A stretch of DNA of 64,000 nt, from assembly GCA_030323885.1 (NCBI GenBank), contig CM059188.1, positions 116,969,974 to 117,033,973 on the forward strand. The letters run 5' to 3'. This stretch comes from Branchipolynoe longqiensis. Taxonomy: Eukaryota > Annelida > Polychaeta > Phyllodocida > Polynoidae. Below, in pieces: positions 9,945 through 20,095 of the stretch. How positions within the stretch are numbered: position 1 is the stretch's first letter; the number at the start of each line of letters is the position of its first letter. Made by a program: the position numbers and the translations under genes. The notes below the pieces were generated by a model that had not been told where the DNA came from, did not search any database, and was given only the letters and a program-made list of their open reading frames with translations.

Positions 9945-10133
9945 GAGACCCTCCCCCGCCGCTGCGGCGCTGCCTCCTCACCTCGGCCGAGCCCCGGCTC
10001 GCCGCCCCCCTGCTTCTGCCACTTCCTTTGTTCTGGCGCTCACGCCTCACCCGACGCCCGCTGCTCGCCACATCTCACCCTCCCCCGGGCCGTCAGCATT
10101 CGCACCTCACCGCCTGTCGCCCCTCCCTCTTCC

Positions 10134-10142
10134 CTTATAAGG
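10134..10142 (+). promoter_or_regulatory. TATA-box-like site, unit 1
   Basis: CTTATAAGG in otherwise GC-rich DNA, repeated identically at 12761-12769. About 110 bp upstream of the ATG at 10253. Its function is inferred from sequence and position only. Confidence 0.5.
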
Positions 10143-10252
10143 CCGCCCGCCGCTCTCCTCTGGCATTCACCTTCCTGCCGTCTTCCGCTGTTCTTCATTT
10201 TCCTGTTTGGGCCTACACCTCGGACCGCTGCATCCCCTCGGACCGCTCCAGG

Positions 10253-11089
10253 ATGCCCAGACACGACAAGGCCACGGGCCGCCAGAGCCCCCGGGCGACC
10301 GCCCTGGCCACGCCGGCACCCTCCTCGGGCGCGCCGGGAGGCGCGTCGGCCTCCTCGGCCCCGGCCTCTCCCCCGGCGCCCTCGGGCACCGAGATAGCTC
10401 AGATTCTCAAGGCTCTCCTCGACCTTGGAGCCCTCCAGCGCGCCACCACCGCCCACCAGCGCGCCACCACCGCCCACCTCCACGCCCGCCTGGACGCCCT
10501 CGAATCGAGGAGAGCCCGAGGGCAACCGCCTGGTGCAACGCCGACTGCCTACACCACGCCGACCGCCCCAGCACCTCGGGCGCGCGCCGCAGGCGGGGGC
10601 TCCCCCCCGCCCCCGCCTCACGCGACTCCGCCGGGGGCGGCCCACCCCCAGCAAGAACAAGGCAGCCGTCTCACCGCCGCGCCCGAGGGGACGCCACCGC
10701 CCACCCAGATGCGGCGGACGGCGTACACCACACCGCCCATCCCAGCACCTCGGGCACACGTCCCCGGGGGGGCGCGCCCTCCCCCGCCACCTCAACCACC
10801 GCGGAAGGGAGCCCGGACCACCGCCGCGGCCGCCCCGGCCCCCTCCTCGGGCTCGCCGCGACGCGCCTCGCCGCGCTTTGCCCCGGTTTCCCCCCGGGCA
10901 CCTCGGGACCAGCCCTCGGGCGCCGAGGCCCCCATCCTACAGATCACGGCCCCTCGCCATCAGACGGCGCACAGCACACTGCACATCCCGTCACCTCGGG
11001 CACACCTCGCCGGGGGAGCGCACCCCCCGCCGCCACCTCAAGCACCGCCCCGGGGAGCACAGACCCCGGCCGCCTCGGCGGATTTTTGA
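10253..11089 (+). CDS. Hypothetical Pro/Ala/Arg-rich protein, 278 aa
   Basis: An ATG in fair context (AGGATGC) opens 278 codons: MPRHDKATGRQSP at the start, a short helical stretch TEIAQILKALLDLGALQRAT (about residues 45-64), then ALESRR. Three diverged repeats of about 60 residues follow, each with P-APRA or PSPRA, GG, and PPPPP. No enzyme motif or membrane segment is seen; a Gag-like structural role is only a guess. A longer 714-codon frame (10207-12351) overlaps it in another phase. At this GC content stop codons are rare by chance, so neither frame is secure. The TATA-like site upstream and AATAAA at 12521 are the main support. Confidence 0.25.
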   Translation: MPRHDKATGRQSPRATALATPAPSSGAPGGASASSAPASPPAPSGTEIAQILKALLDLGALQRATTAHQRATTAHLHARLDALESRRARGQPPGATPTAYTTPTAPAPRARAAGGGSPPPPPHATPPGAAHPQQEQGSRLTAAPEGTPPPTQMRRTAYTTPPIPAPRAHVPGGARPPPPPQPPRKGARTTAAAAPAPSSGSPRRASPRFAPVSPRAPRDQPSGAEAPILQITAPRHQTAHSTLHIPSPRAHLAGGAHPPPPPQAPPRGAQTPAASADF

Positions 11090-11310
11090 TCCGCCGGCCT
11101 CCCCCCGGCCGGCCCGGGGGGCCCTTTCCGGCGCCTCACCTTCACCACTGCCGACAGCCCCGCGACCTCCACCGACAACCTCCCAGAGACCACCGATCGC
11201 AGCGCCGCCCAGTCACAGCCGGGGGTTATCACCTCGGACCTCACTCCTCAGACCACAACCCAGCCCAGCCTCGCCTCACGAGGAACCCTCTGCCAGACAA
11301 CACCTCAGAC

Positions 11311-11880
11311 CACAGCCCAGCCCAGCCCAGTTTGCCCGAGGCGCGGCCTGACCGCCGCCTCGGCACTGCCGACCTCATCGGCAACCACCTCCCAGTCGGG
11401 CCCCAGCGCCCCCTCAGTAAGGCTCCCATCGCCGCCCAGCGCCAGTCGCCCATCACGGACCACAGCCCTGCCCAGCCTCACGAGGAACCCTCAGACCACA
11501 GCCCAGCCCAGCCCAGCTTGCCCGAGGCGCGGCCTGACCGCCGCCTCGGCACGGCCGACCTCATCGGCAACCACCTCCCAGTCGGGCCCCAGCGCCCCCT
11601 CAGTAAGGCTCCCAGCGCCAGTCGCCCCACGGACCACAGCCCAGCCCAGCCTCGCAAGGAACCCTCAGACCACAGCCCAGCCCAGCCCAGCTTGCCCGAG
11701 GCGCGGCCTGACCGCCGCCTCGGCACTGCCGACCTCATCGGCAACCACCTCCCTGTCGGGCCCCAGCGCCCCCTCAGTAAGGCTCTCATCGCCGCCCAGC
11801 GCCAGTCGCCCATCACGGACCACAGCCCAGCCCAGTTTCACGAGGAACCCTCAGGCCACAGCCCAGCCCAGCCTCAGGAG
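11311..11880 (+). repeat. About 180-bp tandem repeat inside GC-rich unit 1
   Basis: Three units start near GCCCGAGGCGCGGCCTGACC at about 11335, 11520 and 11695. They share CTCATCGGCAACCACCTCCC and CCCCCTCAGTAAGGCT, with CAGACCACAGCCCAGCCCAG between units. Confidence 0.85.
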
Positions 11881-12520
11881 GAACCCTCAGACCACAGCCC
11901 AGCCCAGCCTCACGGAGAACCCTCCTCCGATGGTACAGCCGCCGACCACGACACCACCGTCATCAACCCGCCCGACCCGACCCCGACCCCCGTCCCACCC
12001 AGCCCTGAGGACTTCGCCGGCCGACCTCCTCACCCGCTCCCTCCAAGGGGCAGCCTCCTCTATTTTTTGGCCGCCCGCCCCTTGTCGACCTACTCCCCGG
12101 ACACCCCCGTCCACACACGGAACCCCCACCTCGCACCTCACACCACACAGCCCAGCCTCACGGGGGACCCTCCCCAGACAGCCCAGCCGCCGACCTCACG
12201 GCACTGCCCTCACGACCCTCCTCTCACCCAGATCTCCGGCCCCCACCTCGGGCGCCCCGTGCCCCCGCCTCGGGCGCGCCTCGAGCCCTCTCCTATTATT
12301 TGGTGGAGGGCTCCTCGGCACCCCCTCACTCCACTGACTTGCTCCGTATGAGCCTCTATGTCTCTCTTGGGAGCTCTTTACATTGACATTATTTACCACT
12401 GCATTTACCTTTATGTTTATCTACCTTTATTACCATTGTGCATATATGTCATTTTGTATGTACCTAAACATGGTTTCGCTGTCATTTTGTATGTATCTAA
12501 CATGTTCCGCTGAGGCGTGT

Positions 12521-12526
12521 AATAAA
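12521..12526 (+). terminator. Polyadenylation signal AATAAA, unit 1
   Basis: AATAAA after GAGGCGTGT in the shared 3' block. The same hexamer lies at 13090-13095 in unit 2. Confidence 0.45.
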
Positions 12527-12571
12527 CGCGCCTTTCTTCCACCCCCGCCTTCTTTTCTTCCTTCTCGCGCA

Positions 12572-13140
12572 GAGACCCTCCCCCGCCGCTGCGGCGCTGC
12601 CTCCTCACCTCGGCCGAGCCTCGGCTCGCCGCCCCCCTGCTTCTGCCACTTCCTTTGTTCTGGCGCTCACGCCTCACCCGACCCCCGCTGCTCGCCACAT
12701 CTCACCCTCCCCCGGGCCGTCAGCATTCGCACCTCACCGCCTCTCGCCCCTCCCTCTTCCCTTATAAGGCCGCCCGCCGCTCTCCTCTGGCATTCACCTT
12801 CCTGCCGCCTTCCGCTGTTCTTCATTTTCCTCCACCCACCCACCCAACTCTCATCTAACTTACTCACTCCCGAGGGTGGAGGGCTCCTCGGCACCCCCTC
12901 ACTCCACTGACTTGCTCCGTATGAGCCTCTATGTCTCTCTTGGGAGCTCTTTACATTGACATTATTTACCACTGCATTTACCTTTATTTATCTACCTTTA
13001 TTACCATTGTGCATATATGTCATTTTGTATGTACCTAAACATGGTTTCGCTGTCATTTTATGTATCTAACATGTTCCGCTGAGGCGTGTAATAAACGCGC
13101 CTTTCTTCCACCCCCGCCTTCTTTTCTTCCTTCTCGCGCA
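12572..13140 (+). repeat. GC-rich tandem unit 2, internally deleted
   Basis: The 260-bp 5' block (12572-12831, TATA at 12761) is joined through 43 unrelated bases (12832-12874) to a 266-bp 3' block (12875-13140, AATAAA at 13090). The ORF region is missing. The 3' block differs from unit 1 mainly by two 2-bp indels. Unit 2 follows unit 1 with no spacer, both in the same orientation. Confidence 0.85.
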
Positions 13141-13308
13141 TCATAGATAAAGGTCTATTTGACCTGATTACAATTTCCATTTCAACAATAAACTTCTTTA
13201 ATATAATCTTTTTTAACTTGTCTAAGGTCAGTGCCCAGAATCGCCTGACAATCTCTGACCCTCCACCGAAGCAACATTCTGTAAAAACCTGACCCGATTA
13301 ACCAAGCG

Positions 13309-13607
13309 ACTAGACAGGATGGCCGAATGAGTTGAGCCTCCATCTCCTGTTTTGGGAGATCGGAGGATCCGAACCGATGTGTTTGTGGGTTTGAACCCTG
13401 GTCGAGTCAAACCAATGACTTAAGAATTGATACGTGTCACTTCCTAGCCTGGCGCTCTGCATTATTAGGATAGGGCAAGGACTGGTTAGTTCAGTGTCAG
13501 AATAATGTGACTAAGTGAGGTATCAGGTCATGGTGCTGGCAACCTGGTCTCCCAATGGGGCCGCACTATAAAGTTACCATGAGTACGCACTGTCACAAGT
13601 CGGTACC
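13309..13607 (+). mobile_element. SINE-A, 5' part of a split copy
   Basis: The head (GGATGGCCGAATGAGTTGAG; B box GGGTTTGAACCCTGGTCGAG) and body run to CACTGTCACAAGTCGGTACC. They are interrupted by SINE-B and resume at 13932. ACAAGTCGGTACC (13595-13607) is the target site. Confidence 0.9.
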
Positions 13608-13931
13608 GGAGGATCGAGACGTAGCTCAGGCGGTAGAGCGTACACCTGTAAAGGTTTGGATCATCCCATCGATCCTGCTCAGTGGATGCATTTGCAGTTT
13701 AGGTTATTTTCTGTTCCAACCAGTGGTCCACAACTGGTTGATCAAATGTGTTATCCTGTCTGTGGGAAAGTGCATATAAAAGACCCCTTGCCGCTTATCA
13801 ATATCAGAAAGAGTAGCCTGTGTGACGGCAGCAGGTTTCCTCCAAAGAATGACCATATGTTTGATGTCCAATAGCCGATGATAAAAATCAATGCGCTCTA
13901 GAGGCGTCATTAAATAAAACAAACTTACCTT
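13608..13931 (+). mobile_element. SINE-B, complete, nested in SINE-A
   Basis: The tRNA-like head has an A box in ACGTAGCTCAGGCGGTAGAG and a B-box-like GGTTTGGATCATCCC. The body contains GTGGGAAAGTGCATATAAAA, AAATGTTTGATGTCCAATAG-like sequence (CATATGTTTGATGTCCAATA), GCCGATGATAAAAATCAATG and a 3' end CGTCATTAAATAAAACAAAC. ACAAGTCGGTACC flanks both sides (13595-13607 and 13932-13944), a perfect 13-bp target duplication. From memory the 3' half resembles an abundant molluscan SINE; this needs a database check. Confidence 0.93.
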
Positions 13932-13990
13932 ACAAGTCGGTACCCGTCCTGATATGACATTAAATGTTGCCAAGACTTAAAACAACAACA
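13932..13990 (+). mobile_element. SINE-A, 3' part of a split copy
   Basis: Begins with the second copy of the 13-bp target duplication and continues CGTCCTGATATGACATTAAA, then TGTTGCCAAGACTTAAAAC, the SINE-A 3' end. Confidence 0.9.
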
Positions 13991-14116
13991 AATAAACGAT
14001 TAATAAAGCATATAGTAACTAACCACAAAGGTATAATAGTTGACCAAGACCATTTAAATATACCCTGCCACCATTGTGTACATAAAACCCCACATCTATG
14101 ACTAATACTAACCTAA

Positions 14117-14826
14117 TGGCCCCGTCACATTATGACACATCGCGCAAGCACATGGCCAATGGGTAAAATCACTTATTTATGTCGAGATGCGTCAAACTTT
14201 GCGGCTCAGGGGGCCAAGTTGGATGTATACATACCGTATACATAGCGTATGACCAACGTATTACCAACGAATGTCTAATGTGTCTCCCGGTGAAAAATGC
14301 TTGAATTACACTCACGGTACGTTTGCAGAATGCCGGTGAATGTTATATATGTTATTCGATTGCCAGAACTATGCCTCAGATGTTACATACGTCAAGACAT
14401 GGTGGAGAAACACAATACGTACATTAGACATCCATTAGACTAAGTTATCCATACGTTGTCAGTACATTGTCAGTATGTTGTCAATACGCGGACTGTACAT
14501 TTCCACTGCCTTTCCATCCGAATATTGTAAGTCAACATAGGCGAAAATAGTGAACAAGGTTTGTCTAAAGTACGTCTAACGTACATTGACATACACCTAA
14601 CGTATACATAATTTAGGCCGACGTAACACCCGTGCGTTGTCATATATAAAAAGTTTTGTGAATGCACAAAACTTTTGTGACCCCTTAACGAGCGACGCCA
14701 TACATCGACGTACATCGATGTACGCATAACGAATGCATAACGCATTATGGCGTATCCCAATGTAGCAGCCAAAAATCATTTACATCAGCACACGCTTGCG
14801 CGATGCATCGTAATGTGACAGGGCTA
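14117..14826. mobile_element. Harbinger-like MITE H1 (710 bp)
   Basis: The inverted ends extend over about 33 bp: CCCCGTCACATTATGACACA left; CCCTGTCACATTACGATGCA right, reversed; both then read TCGCGCAAGC. A foldback AAAAGTTTTGTGAATGCACA, then AAACTTTTGTG, lies near 14650. The interior shares words with the element at 21110-21682. No ORF. The 3-bp target duplication is unclear here, although the relative has TTA. Confidence 0.8.
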
Positions 14827-14867
14827 ATAGCAGCCTGTCATTCCCATAGTTCTAATGCATTAAGAAG

Positions 14868-15206
14868 GAGACCGACCATGGTTGCCGAATCAGTAGAGTG
14901 TAGGCCTCGAGTGCCCAAGGTCGGGAGTTTGGTTCCCGGTTGAGTCAAACCAATGACTTATCAAATTGATACTTGTCACTTCCTAGCCTGGCAGTTGACG
15001 TTAATAGGACATGCCAAGGACTGGTTAGCTCAGTGTCAGGATAATGTGACTGAGTGGAATATCGGGTCATGGTGCCGGCGGCCTAATTTCCCAGTGGGGC
15101 AGCACTATAAATTTGCCAGGAATGCGCATTGTCACAAGTCCATACCGGCCCTGATATGACCTTAGATGTTGCCAGGACGTAAAACTCCAACAACCAACTA
15201 AATCAA
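14868..15206 (+). mobile_element. SINE-A, full length
   Basis: A-box region TTGCCGAATCAGTAGAGTGT, B-box region GTTTGGTTCCCGGTTGAGTC, complete body, and 3' end CCTTAGATGTTGCCAGGACG, then TAAAACTCCAACAACCAACT. One of the best copies for a consensus. Confidence 0.92.
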
Positions 15207-15525
15207 GCAAAAGAGAAAATGTCATCCTTACAGGTATGACCAGCAAGTTAGTGACATAGTTAGTGCAATGACTATCCTCCAGTCCGCATGTACAAAATAA
15301 GATCCCAATGTATTTGTCAAACCTGATATCTAGTCGTCTGCTATTATTATTTGTATTGTTCATAACATATCGCCTCATTTATAAATAGTTCAAATGCACC
15401 ATAACCTTTAAACCTGGAAGAGCAGCACGTTGTTCTGCTTTGTCTGCATTTTAACTCCTACCGATATTTAGTATTTTACTAAACATGGCTTATTATATAT
15501 CTATATATATTTATATATCTATATA
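15207..15525. other. AT-rich, no recognised feature
   Basis: Non-repetitive AT-rich sequence ending in a (TATA)n/TATC run that borders the TIR element at 15526. Confidence 0.5.
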
Positions 15526-16494
15526 TGGGTCGTTTTATGGTAAATGGGGCCAATGCAGTTTTCAGTATGTAATGGTCAAAAACAATTATGGAAAGAGTAG
15601 CGGAGGTATTTTCTTTATAGAACTTGTATTCTTACACTTTGGAGAGATAGATTTGAACAATGTATGGCCTACTGTGACGTAGTAAAAAAAAGGCAACATT
15701 TATATTCCAAAAATATTGTGTTTTAAAGGCATGAATTTGTGACATGGAGAATTAGGATTTTTCTACAGCCTATTAGACCTTTATTTTGCATAGAATATTA
15801 CCTGCTAGTCAATGAAATAATAAAAGAATACTCTTACTTGAAATAAATATTCATTTTGCATGCATATATATTTTCTTTTAATCTAATATTCCAGAGTGAT
15901 AAAACTGGTTCTGGAAGTAAGTGTCATCTTCCCTGCTTGTCCCTTGCTTGTTAAATTAGGGAATATTATCGTGGGAATACCAGAGCTTCAGTAAAAAAAA
16001 AACAGTTTGCTATTGTTGCAGGTGTAAGGCTACTTTCTAGTACCATGGCTAGTAATATAATTTTTCTACAAAGCTTTATGAAAAAGAATTAAAGTTGAAG
16101 TTCCATATTATTGTTGGTGTCCCTTTCTATTGTGTGATATCCACAACTCAAAATTGGGGGAAATGTAATCATCCTCTGCAGATTTCTTTACAGTGTATTT
16201 CTATACTACAGGGACCACAATGTAAAGATTTTTTGTTTCATGCAATAAATTTGATGAAATAATTTATTTGATTAATAAATCCACACTTGGTGATTAATAA
16301 GTCCAAACTTGGGGCTGGCTACTCAACTAGTTCTTGTTTTTCTGACAAAATGGTAACCTCAACTATCTTTGCCTTCACATTACAGGATATATATGTACAA
16401 GAGTTGGCTACTAAGTGAAATAAATTGGAAAATACACAATATTCATTTTTGACCCTCATGTCACACTCTGGCCCCGTTTACCAAGAAACGACCA
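15526..16494. mobile_element. TIR element of about 970 bp, AT-rich, non-autonomous
   Basis: The left end TGGGTCGTTTTATGGTAAAT then GGGGCCA is mirrored by a right end which, reversed, reads TGGTCGTTTCTTGGTAAACG then GGGCCA. The flanks are AT-rich, so a TA or TATA duplication is possible but not provable. The interior is about 68-70% AT by eye. It has one short ORF (65 codons) with no recognised motif. No transposase remnant was seen. Confidence 0.7.
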
Positions 16495-16547
16495 ATATAC
16501 ATAAACACATTTATTATACATATATAGATAAACATATTTATTATAAA

Positions 16548-16581
<34 letters not shown>

Positions 16582-16583
<2 letters not shown>

Positions 16584-16763
16584 CTGTAAAACCTCTCTAA
16601 ATCGACCGACCTTGTGACCGACTTTAAGTGGTCCATTTAGGGAGGAGGTCGGTTTATGGAGTTAGAATATGGTTAAAATGGTATTGTTGGGGTACAAATA
16701 AAGTGATCGATATAGGGGAGTGGTAGACCTGTGGAGGTGGTCGGTTAGAGAGCTTTTACTGTA
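16582..16763. mobile_element. MITE, TACTGTAAAACCTCTC family, complete
   Basis: The left end TACTGTAAAACCTCTCTAAA and the right end (reversed TACAGTAAAAGCTCTCTAAC) are inverted copies, followed inward by CGACC. The element starts directly after a (TA)n tract. With CWGT ends next to TA it fits the Tc1/mariner/pogo group. A right-end fragment lies at 3651-3741. Confidence 0.8.
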
Positions 16764-17327
16764 AAATCGGAGGCGAAATGGGAAGATAGCAGGGGGGGGG
16801 GGGGTGAGGCGCCACCTGAAGGGAAGGAGGAAATCCGGGGAGCTGCTTGAATGCAGACCTCCAGCTCTCCAGGCTGCACCCCCCCCCCCACCTCCAGTAA
16901 CCCAACTACACAAGAACATATCAAAGGAGGTTACAGGAATAGAAGCAGATAATAGAACAATAATAATAATAAGTAGGATAATTACATACATGAATAATAT
17001 TTGGATAAGTAGTTTTATACCTCACGTATTAATTGCATAATACACTGATTGATTATCATGAATGTAAGTCATGCAATGCTTTAAACTTGAAAAAAAAACA
17101 CCTAAAATTAGCCAAATAAAATGAGTTCAGTGATGTGTTAGTAAAAGGTGCTGCGGTAAACTGGGGTGTAAATTGACGAGAGTTGAGGCGGGAATCAATA
17201 CACATTTACCGACCACCTACACGGGGCCAGGGGGCAAGGGTTGAAGTGGGGGTGGGGTGGGGGTGGGTGGTGTTGAACTGTGTGTGCCGGTGTGTGGGTG
17301 TGTACATGGGCGTGCACATGAGTGTAC
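16764..17327. other. No recognised gene
   Basis: Poly-G (16790-16803) and poly-C (16878-16889) runs and AT-rich DNA. ORFs across it lack recognisable motifs. Confidence 0.5.
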
Positions 17328-17339
17328 TCCCCTATCGGA

Positions 17340-17450
17340 ACTCCAGACCACATGGGACCGCTTTCAACGGTGCCCTTACACTGATACAGTGCTGCATATT
17401 TGCAGCCTTCAGCGCGCCAACCACTGAAAACTCCCCCAAACAAACAAACA
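17340..17450 (-). repeat. Dispersed repeat D2, copy 2
   Basis: Reverse orientation of the block at 2578 and 23264. ATGGGACCGCTTTCAACGGT, TGCCCTTACACTGATACAGT and TTTGCAGCCTTCAGCGCGCC are shared, and CAACCACTGAAAACTC pairs with GAGTTTTCAGTCG at 23283. Confidence 0.6.
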
Positions 17451-17482
17451 ATACCTATGTTGAACTGTGTGTGACGGTATGG

Positions 17483-17791
17483 TTTTTTTTGTTGTTGAAG
17501 ATTTATACTGCCTATCATGGATAAGCCTGAATAGGCTTGTTTTCACCATTAGACAGTTTGTCAATAGAAAGCCCGAGCCTACACTTTTACCGACCCAAGG
17601 GATTTTTAACCTCCCAGACCACATAGACATGGTATGAGAGCAACTGGCCTTTGATGTCGCTGTAAGTTCTACACAGGGGTGGAAATCCAAATTGGCAGAG
17701 CTGGGGGCACGGGGAATCGAACCACCGACCTTCAGATTAGGAGTCCGACCTAGAAAAAAGTCAGACACTCTAACCACTCCGCCACAGAGAA
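17483..17791 (-). mobile_element. SINE-C, full length, tail type 1
   Basis: On the minus strand the head starts TCTCTGTGGCGGAGTGGTTA (A box), has a long variable arm around TTTTTTCTAGGTCGGACTCC, and a B box GGTGGTTCGATTCCCCG. A long variable arm is typical of tRNA-Leu and tRNA-Ser. The body includes AAAGGCCAGTTGCTCTCATA and GAGGTTAAAAATCCCTTGGG. The tail is type 1: CTAATGGTGAAAACAAGCCT, TATCCATGATAGGCAG, then CTTCAACAACAAAAAA. Confidence 0.9.
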
Positions 17792-17799
17792 CACCACAG

Positions 17800-18050
17800 G
17801 TGTGCATAATGGAGTGTAGGTGTTGGTGTGTAATGTGTTAGCGTGCGAGATGGTGTGTGGGTGTGGGTGTTGGTGTGTAGATGTGTTGAACTATGTGTGA
17901 ATGTGGGTGGGTGGGTGGGTGTAATGGAGTATGGGTGTGGGTGTGGATGTTGGTGTGCAGATGTATTGAACTGTGTGTTGGTGTGTGTGACGGTGTGTGG
18001 GTGTACAGGCGTGTGGGTGACTATTTGTTTTAGCGCACAGTCGTTGTGTT
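17800..18050. repeat. (GTGTGGGTGT)n degenerate array
   Basis: G/T-rich units with TGTTGGTGTG and TTGAACTGTGTG variants; part of the unit resembles 17275-17320. Confidence 0.8.
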
Positions 18051-18418
18051 CGAGACGGAGAAGGCGAGAACTACGGCACTTTCCCATCAGCACGCCGCCA
18101 TCTTGCTTTGGTCACGTGATGGTCCCCTGTCAGAGCTACGTCAACGCCACGGCTAGGTTGTTCATTGTGGTGTGTGTGCCCCCCCCCCCCCCCGTGTTGT
18201 TGTGTTTCCCCCCTTTTCCCCCCTACCCACACCCCTAATCCTTCTTGTTATTCCCATGTCCCCAGTCACATAACTCAAAACAGTTTTTAAAGGATTTTTA
18301 TTGGCCAGCGTTTTTGTTGTGCTGCCCTCTATAGTTGCCTGAGCTCTTGACACACCAGTTCTGGTATGCACCCACCTCCACACGCCCGTCCTCCCTCCCT
18401 TCCGCTGTCCTGCCCTCC
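18051..18418. other. No recognised feature
   Basis: Includes a poly-C run (18180-18193). The stretch at 18055-18175 has balanced composition and looks single-copy, but no exon could be supported. Confidence 0.4.
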
Positions 18419-19260
18419 CCTCCACCTCCTTTCTCCCCTTTCTCCTCCCTTCCCTCCCACCTCTCCTTCACCCCCCCGTCCCCCCCCCCCTTCTCCCTCC
18501 GACCTATGTCCTCGTCTTTTATTTTGCCTCCCTAATACCCTCCTCCTTCCCACCCCCAATCCTCCCCCTCCTACCTCCCCCTCCTCCCTTCTGCTCATGT
18601 TCCCCTCCACGATCCCTGCCCTGCCCTGCCCTGCCCAGCCCTGCCCTGCCCTGCCCCTGCCTTGCCCTGCCCTTGCCCTGCCCTCCGCCTGCCCTCCCCT
18701 GCCCTGCCCTCACCCTGCCCTCCCCCATTCCCTCCCCTGCCCTCTTCTCCCTCCCCTCCCCGTCCTTTACCGTTCCCCTCATGTGTCGATATACATTACC
18801 ACAACGTGTCCTGCCCCCCCATCCACCTCCTTTCTCCCCTTCTCCCTCCTTCCCTCCCACCTCTCCTCCTCCCCCCCCCCCCCTTCTCCTCCGACCGTAT
18901 CTCATCTCTCTACCTCCACGCCTCCCCTATCCTCTCCTTCCTTCCCACCCCCAATCCTCCCCTCCTACCTCCCCTCCTCCCTTCTGCCATGTTCCCCTCC
19001 ACGATCCTGCCCTGCCCTGCCCTGCCCTGCCTGCCCTGCCCCTGCCCTGCCCCCTGCCCCTTGACCTCGCCCTGCCTGCCCTGCCCTCCCTGCCCTCGCC
19101 CTGCCCTGCACTGCCCTGCCCTGCCCTCCTACCCTGCCCTCCCATTCCCTCCCGCTGCCCCCTCTTCTCCCCCTCCCCTCCCGTCCCTACCCCACTTCCC
19201 CTCCTATCGCCTGCCTTCCCCGCCTTCCACCCCATCCCTCCCCCCACTCCCACCTCCCCT
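18419..19260. repeat. Polypyrimidine tract, about 0.4-kb tandem duplication
   Basis: The block CCTCCACCTCCTTTCTCCCC ... CCACCCCCAATCCTCCCC ... TTCCCCTCCACGATCC ... (CCCTG)n occurs twice, from about 18419 and from about 18821, offset about 400 bp. The top strand is nearly all pyrimidine. Long Pro/Ser ORFs here are products of composition. Confidence 0.85.
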
Positions 19261-19649
19261 AGTCTGTTGCCCACAGATGAGTCTCCCCTATTTCGCCTGC
19301 CACAGTGTCAGGGCTGCTGTGTGTTATTGAGGTGTGTTATGTGTGACGTGGTGACAGCAGTTATTCTTTTTACTAACAGTAACACTAGTCTCTCAACCAC
19401 CCACAGGACCAGCATTGATTCTTTGTATGGTAAGCCTGGTTTCATCACCACATATCTGGTTAAAAGGCCACATACCTCACCCAATCACCACACATGAGTA
19501 AATCATTGCATTCCTAGCAGAGTTATCGCGTCCGTGGATAAATCACTGACACACATGACCTAATCACCGTGCACACAAGCCACTGCATGTACTTCTACCA
19601 CGGCGCTTACGGTTAATTCACTACAAACCTGACTATAAGTATAAGTTAC

Positions 19650-20090
19650 AACACTGCATCGCTGGCTAAGTCTTCTGTCTAATTCACTGCATTGCTGTCT
19701 AAATCACTGCATTGTAGTCTAAATCACTGCATTGCAGTCTAAATCACTGCATCGCAGTCTAATTCACTGCATTGCTGTCTAGATCACTGCATTGCAGTCT
19801 AAATCACTGCATCGCTGTCACTGCATTGCTGTCTAATTCACTGCATTGAGTTTTAGATCACTGCATCGCTGTCTAGTTCACTGCATTGCTGTCTAGATCA
19901 CTGCACCGCTGTCTAATTCACTGCATTGCTTTCTCGATCACTGCATTGCTGTCTAAATCACTACATCGCTGTCTAATTCACTGCATTGCTTTCTAGATCA
20001 CTGTATTGCTGTCTAAATTACTATACCGATGTCTAGATCACTGCATTGCTATCTAAATCACTGCATCGCTGTTCGTGCATTGCTGTCTTG
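19650..20090. repeat. 20-21-bp minisatellite (CACTGCATTGCTGTCTAAAT)
   Basis: About 20 units of CACTGCATTGCTGTCTAAAT, with variants in GCATCGCT and in AATTCA or GATCA. Confidence 0.95.
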
Positions 20091-20095
20091 CAAGA

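Larger units (their letters stand above)
9945..12571 (+). repeat. GC-rich tandem unit 1 (TATA box to polyA signal)
   Basis: The unit has three parts. A 260-bp 5' block (9945-10204) carries CCCTTATAAGG at 10132-10142. A GC-rich central part follows (10205-12301). A 270-bp 3' block (12302-12571) has AATAAA at 12521. Both end blocks recur in the next unit with very few differences (four substitutions by my count in the 5' block). TATA box and polyadenylation signal are in the order expected for a transcription unit of about 2.4 kb. Its identity is unknown: a non-autonomous retroelement in head-to-tail array, or a duplicated host gene. An LTR reading fits poorly because TATA follows AATAAA across the unit junction. 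Confidence 0.75.

Noticed and set aside
9945..13140. Classical LTR retrotransposon
   Set aside because: The direct repeats do not bracket an internal region with protease or reverse transcriptase, and across the junction the polyadenylation signal comes before the TATA box. Kept as an unclassified tandem unit.
13612..13680. tRNA gene
   Set aside because: A and B boxes are present, but the cloverleaf is not complete and a SINE body follows; the same holds for every SINE-A and SINE-C head in the window.
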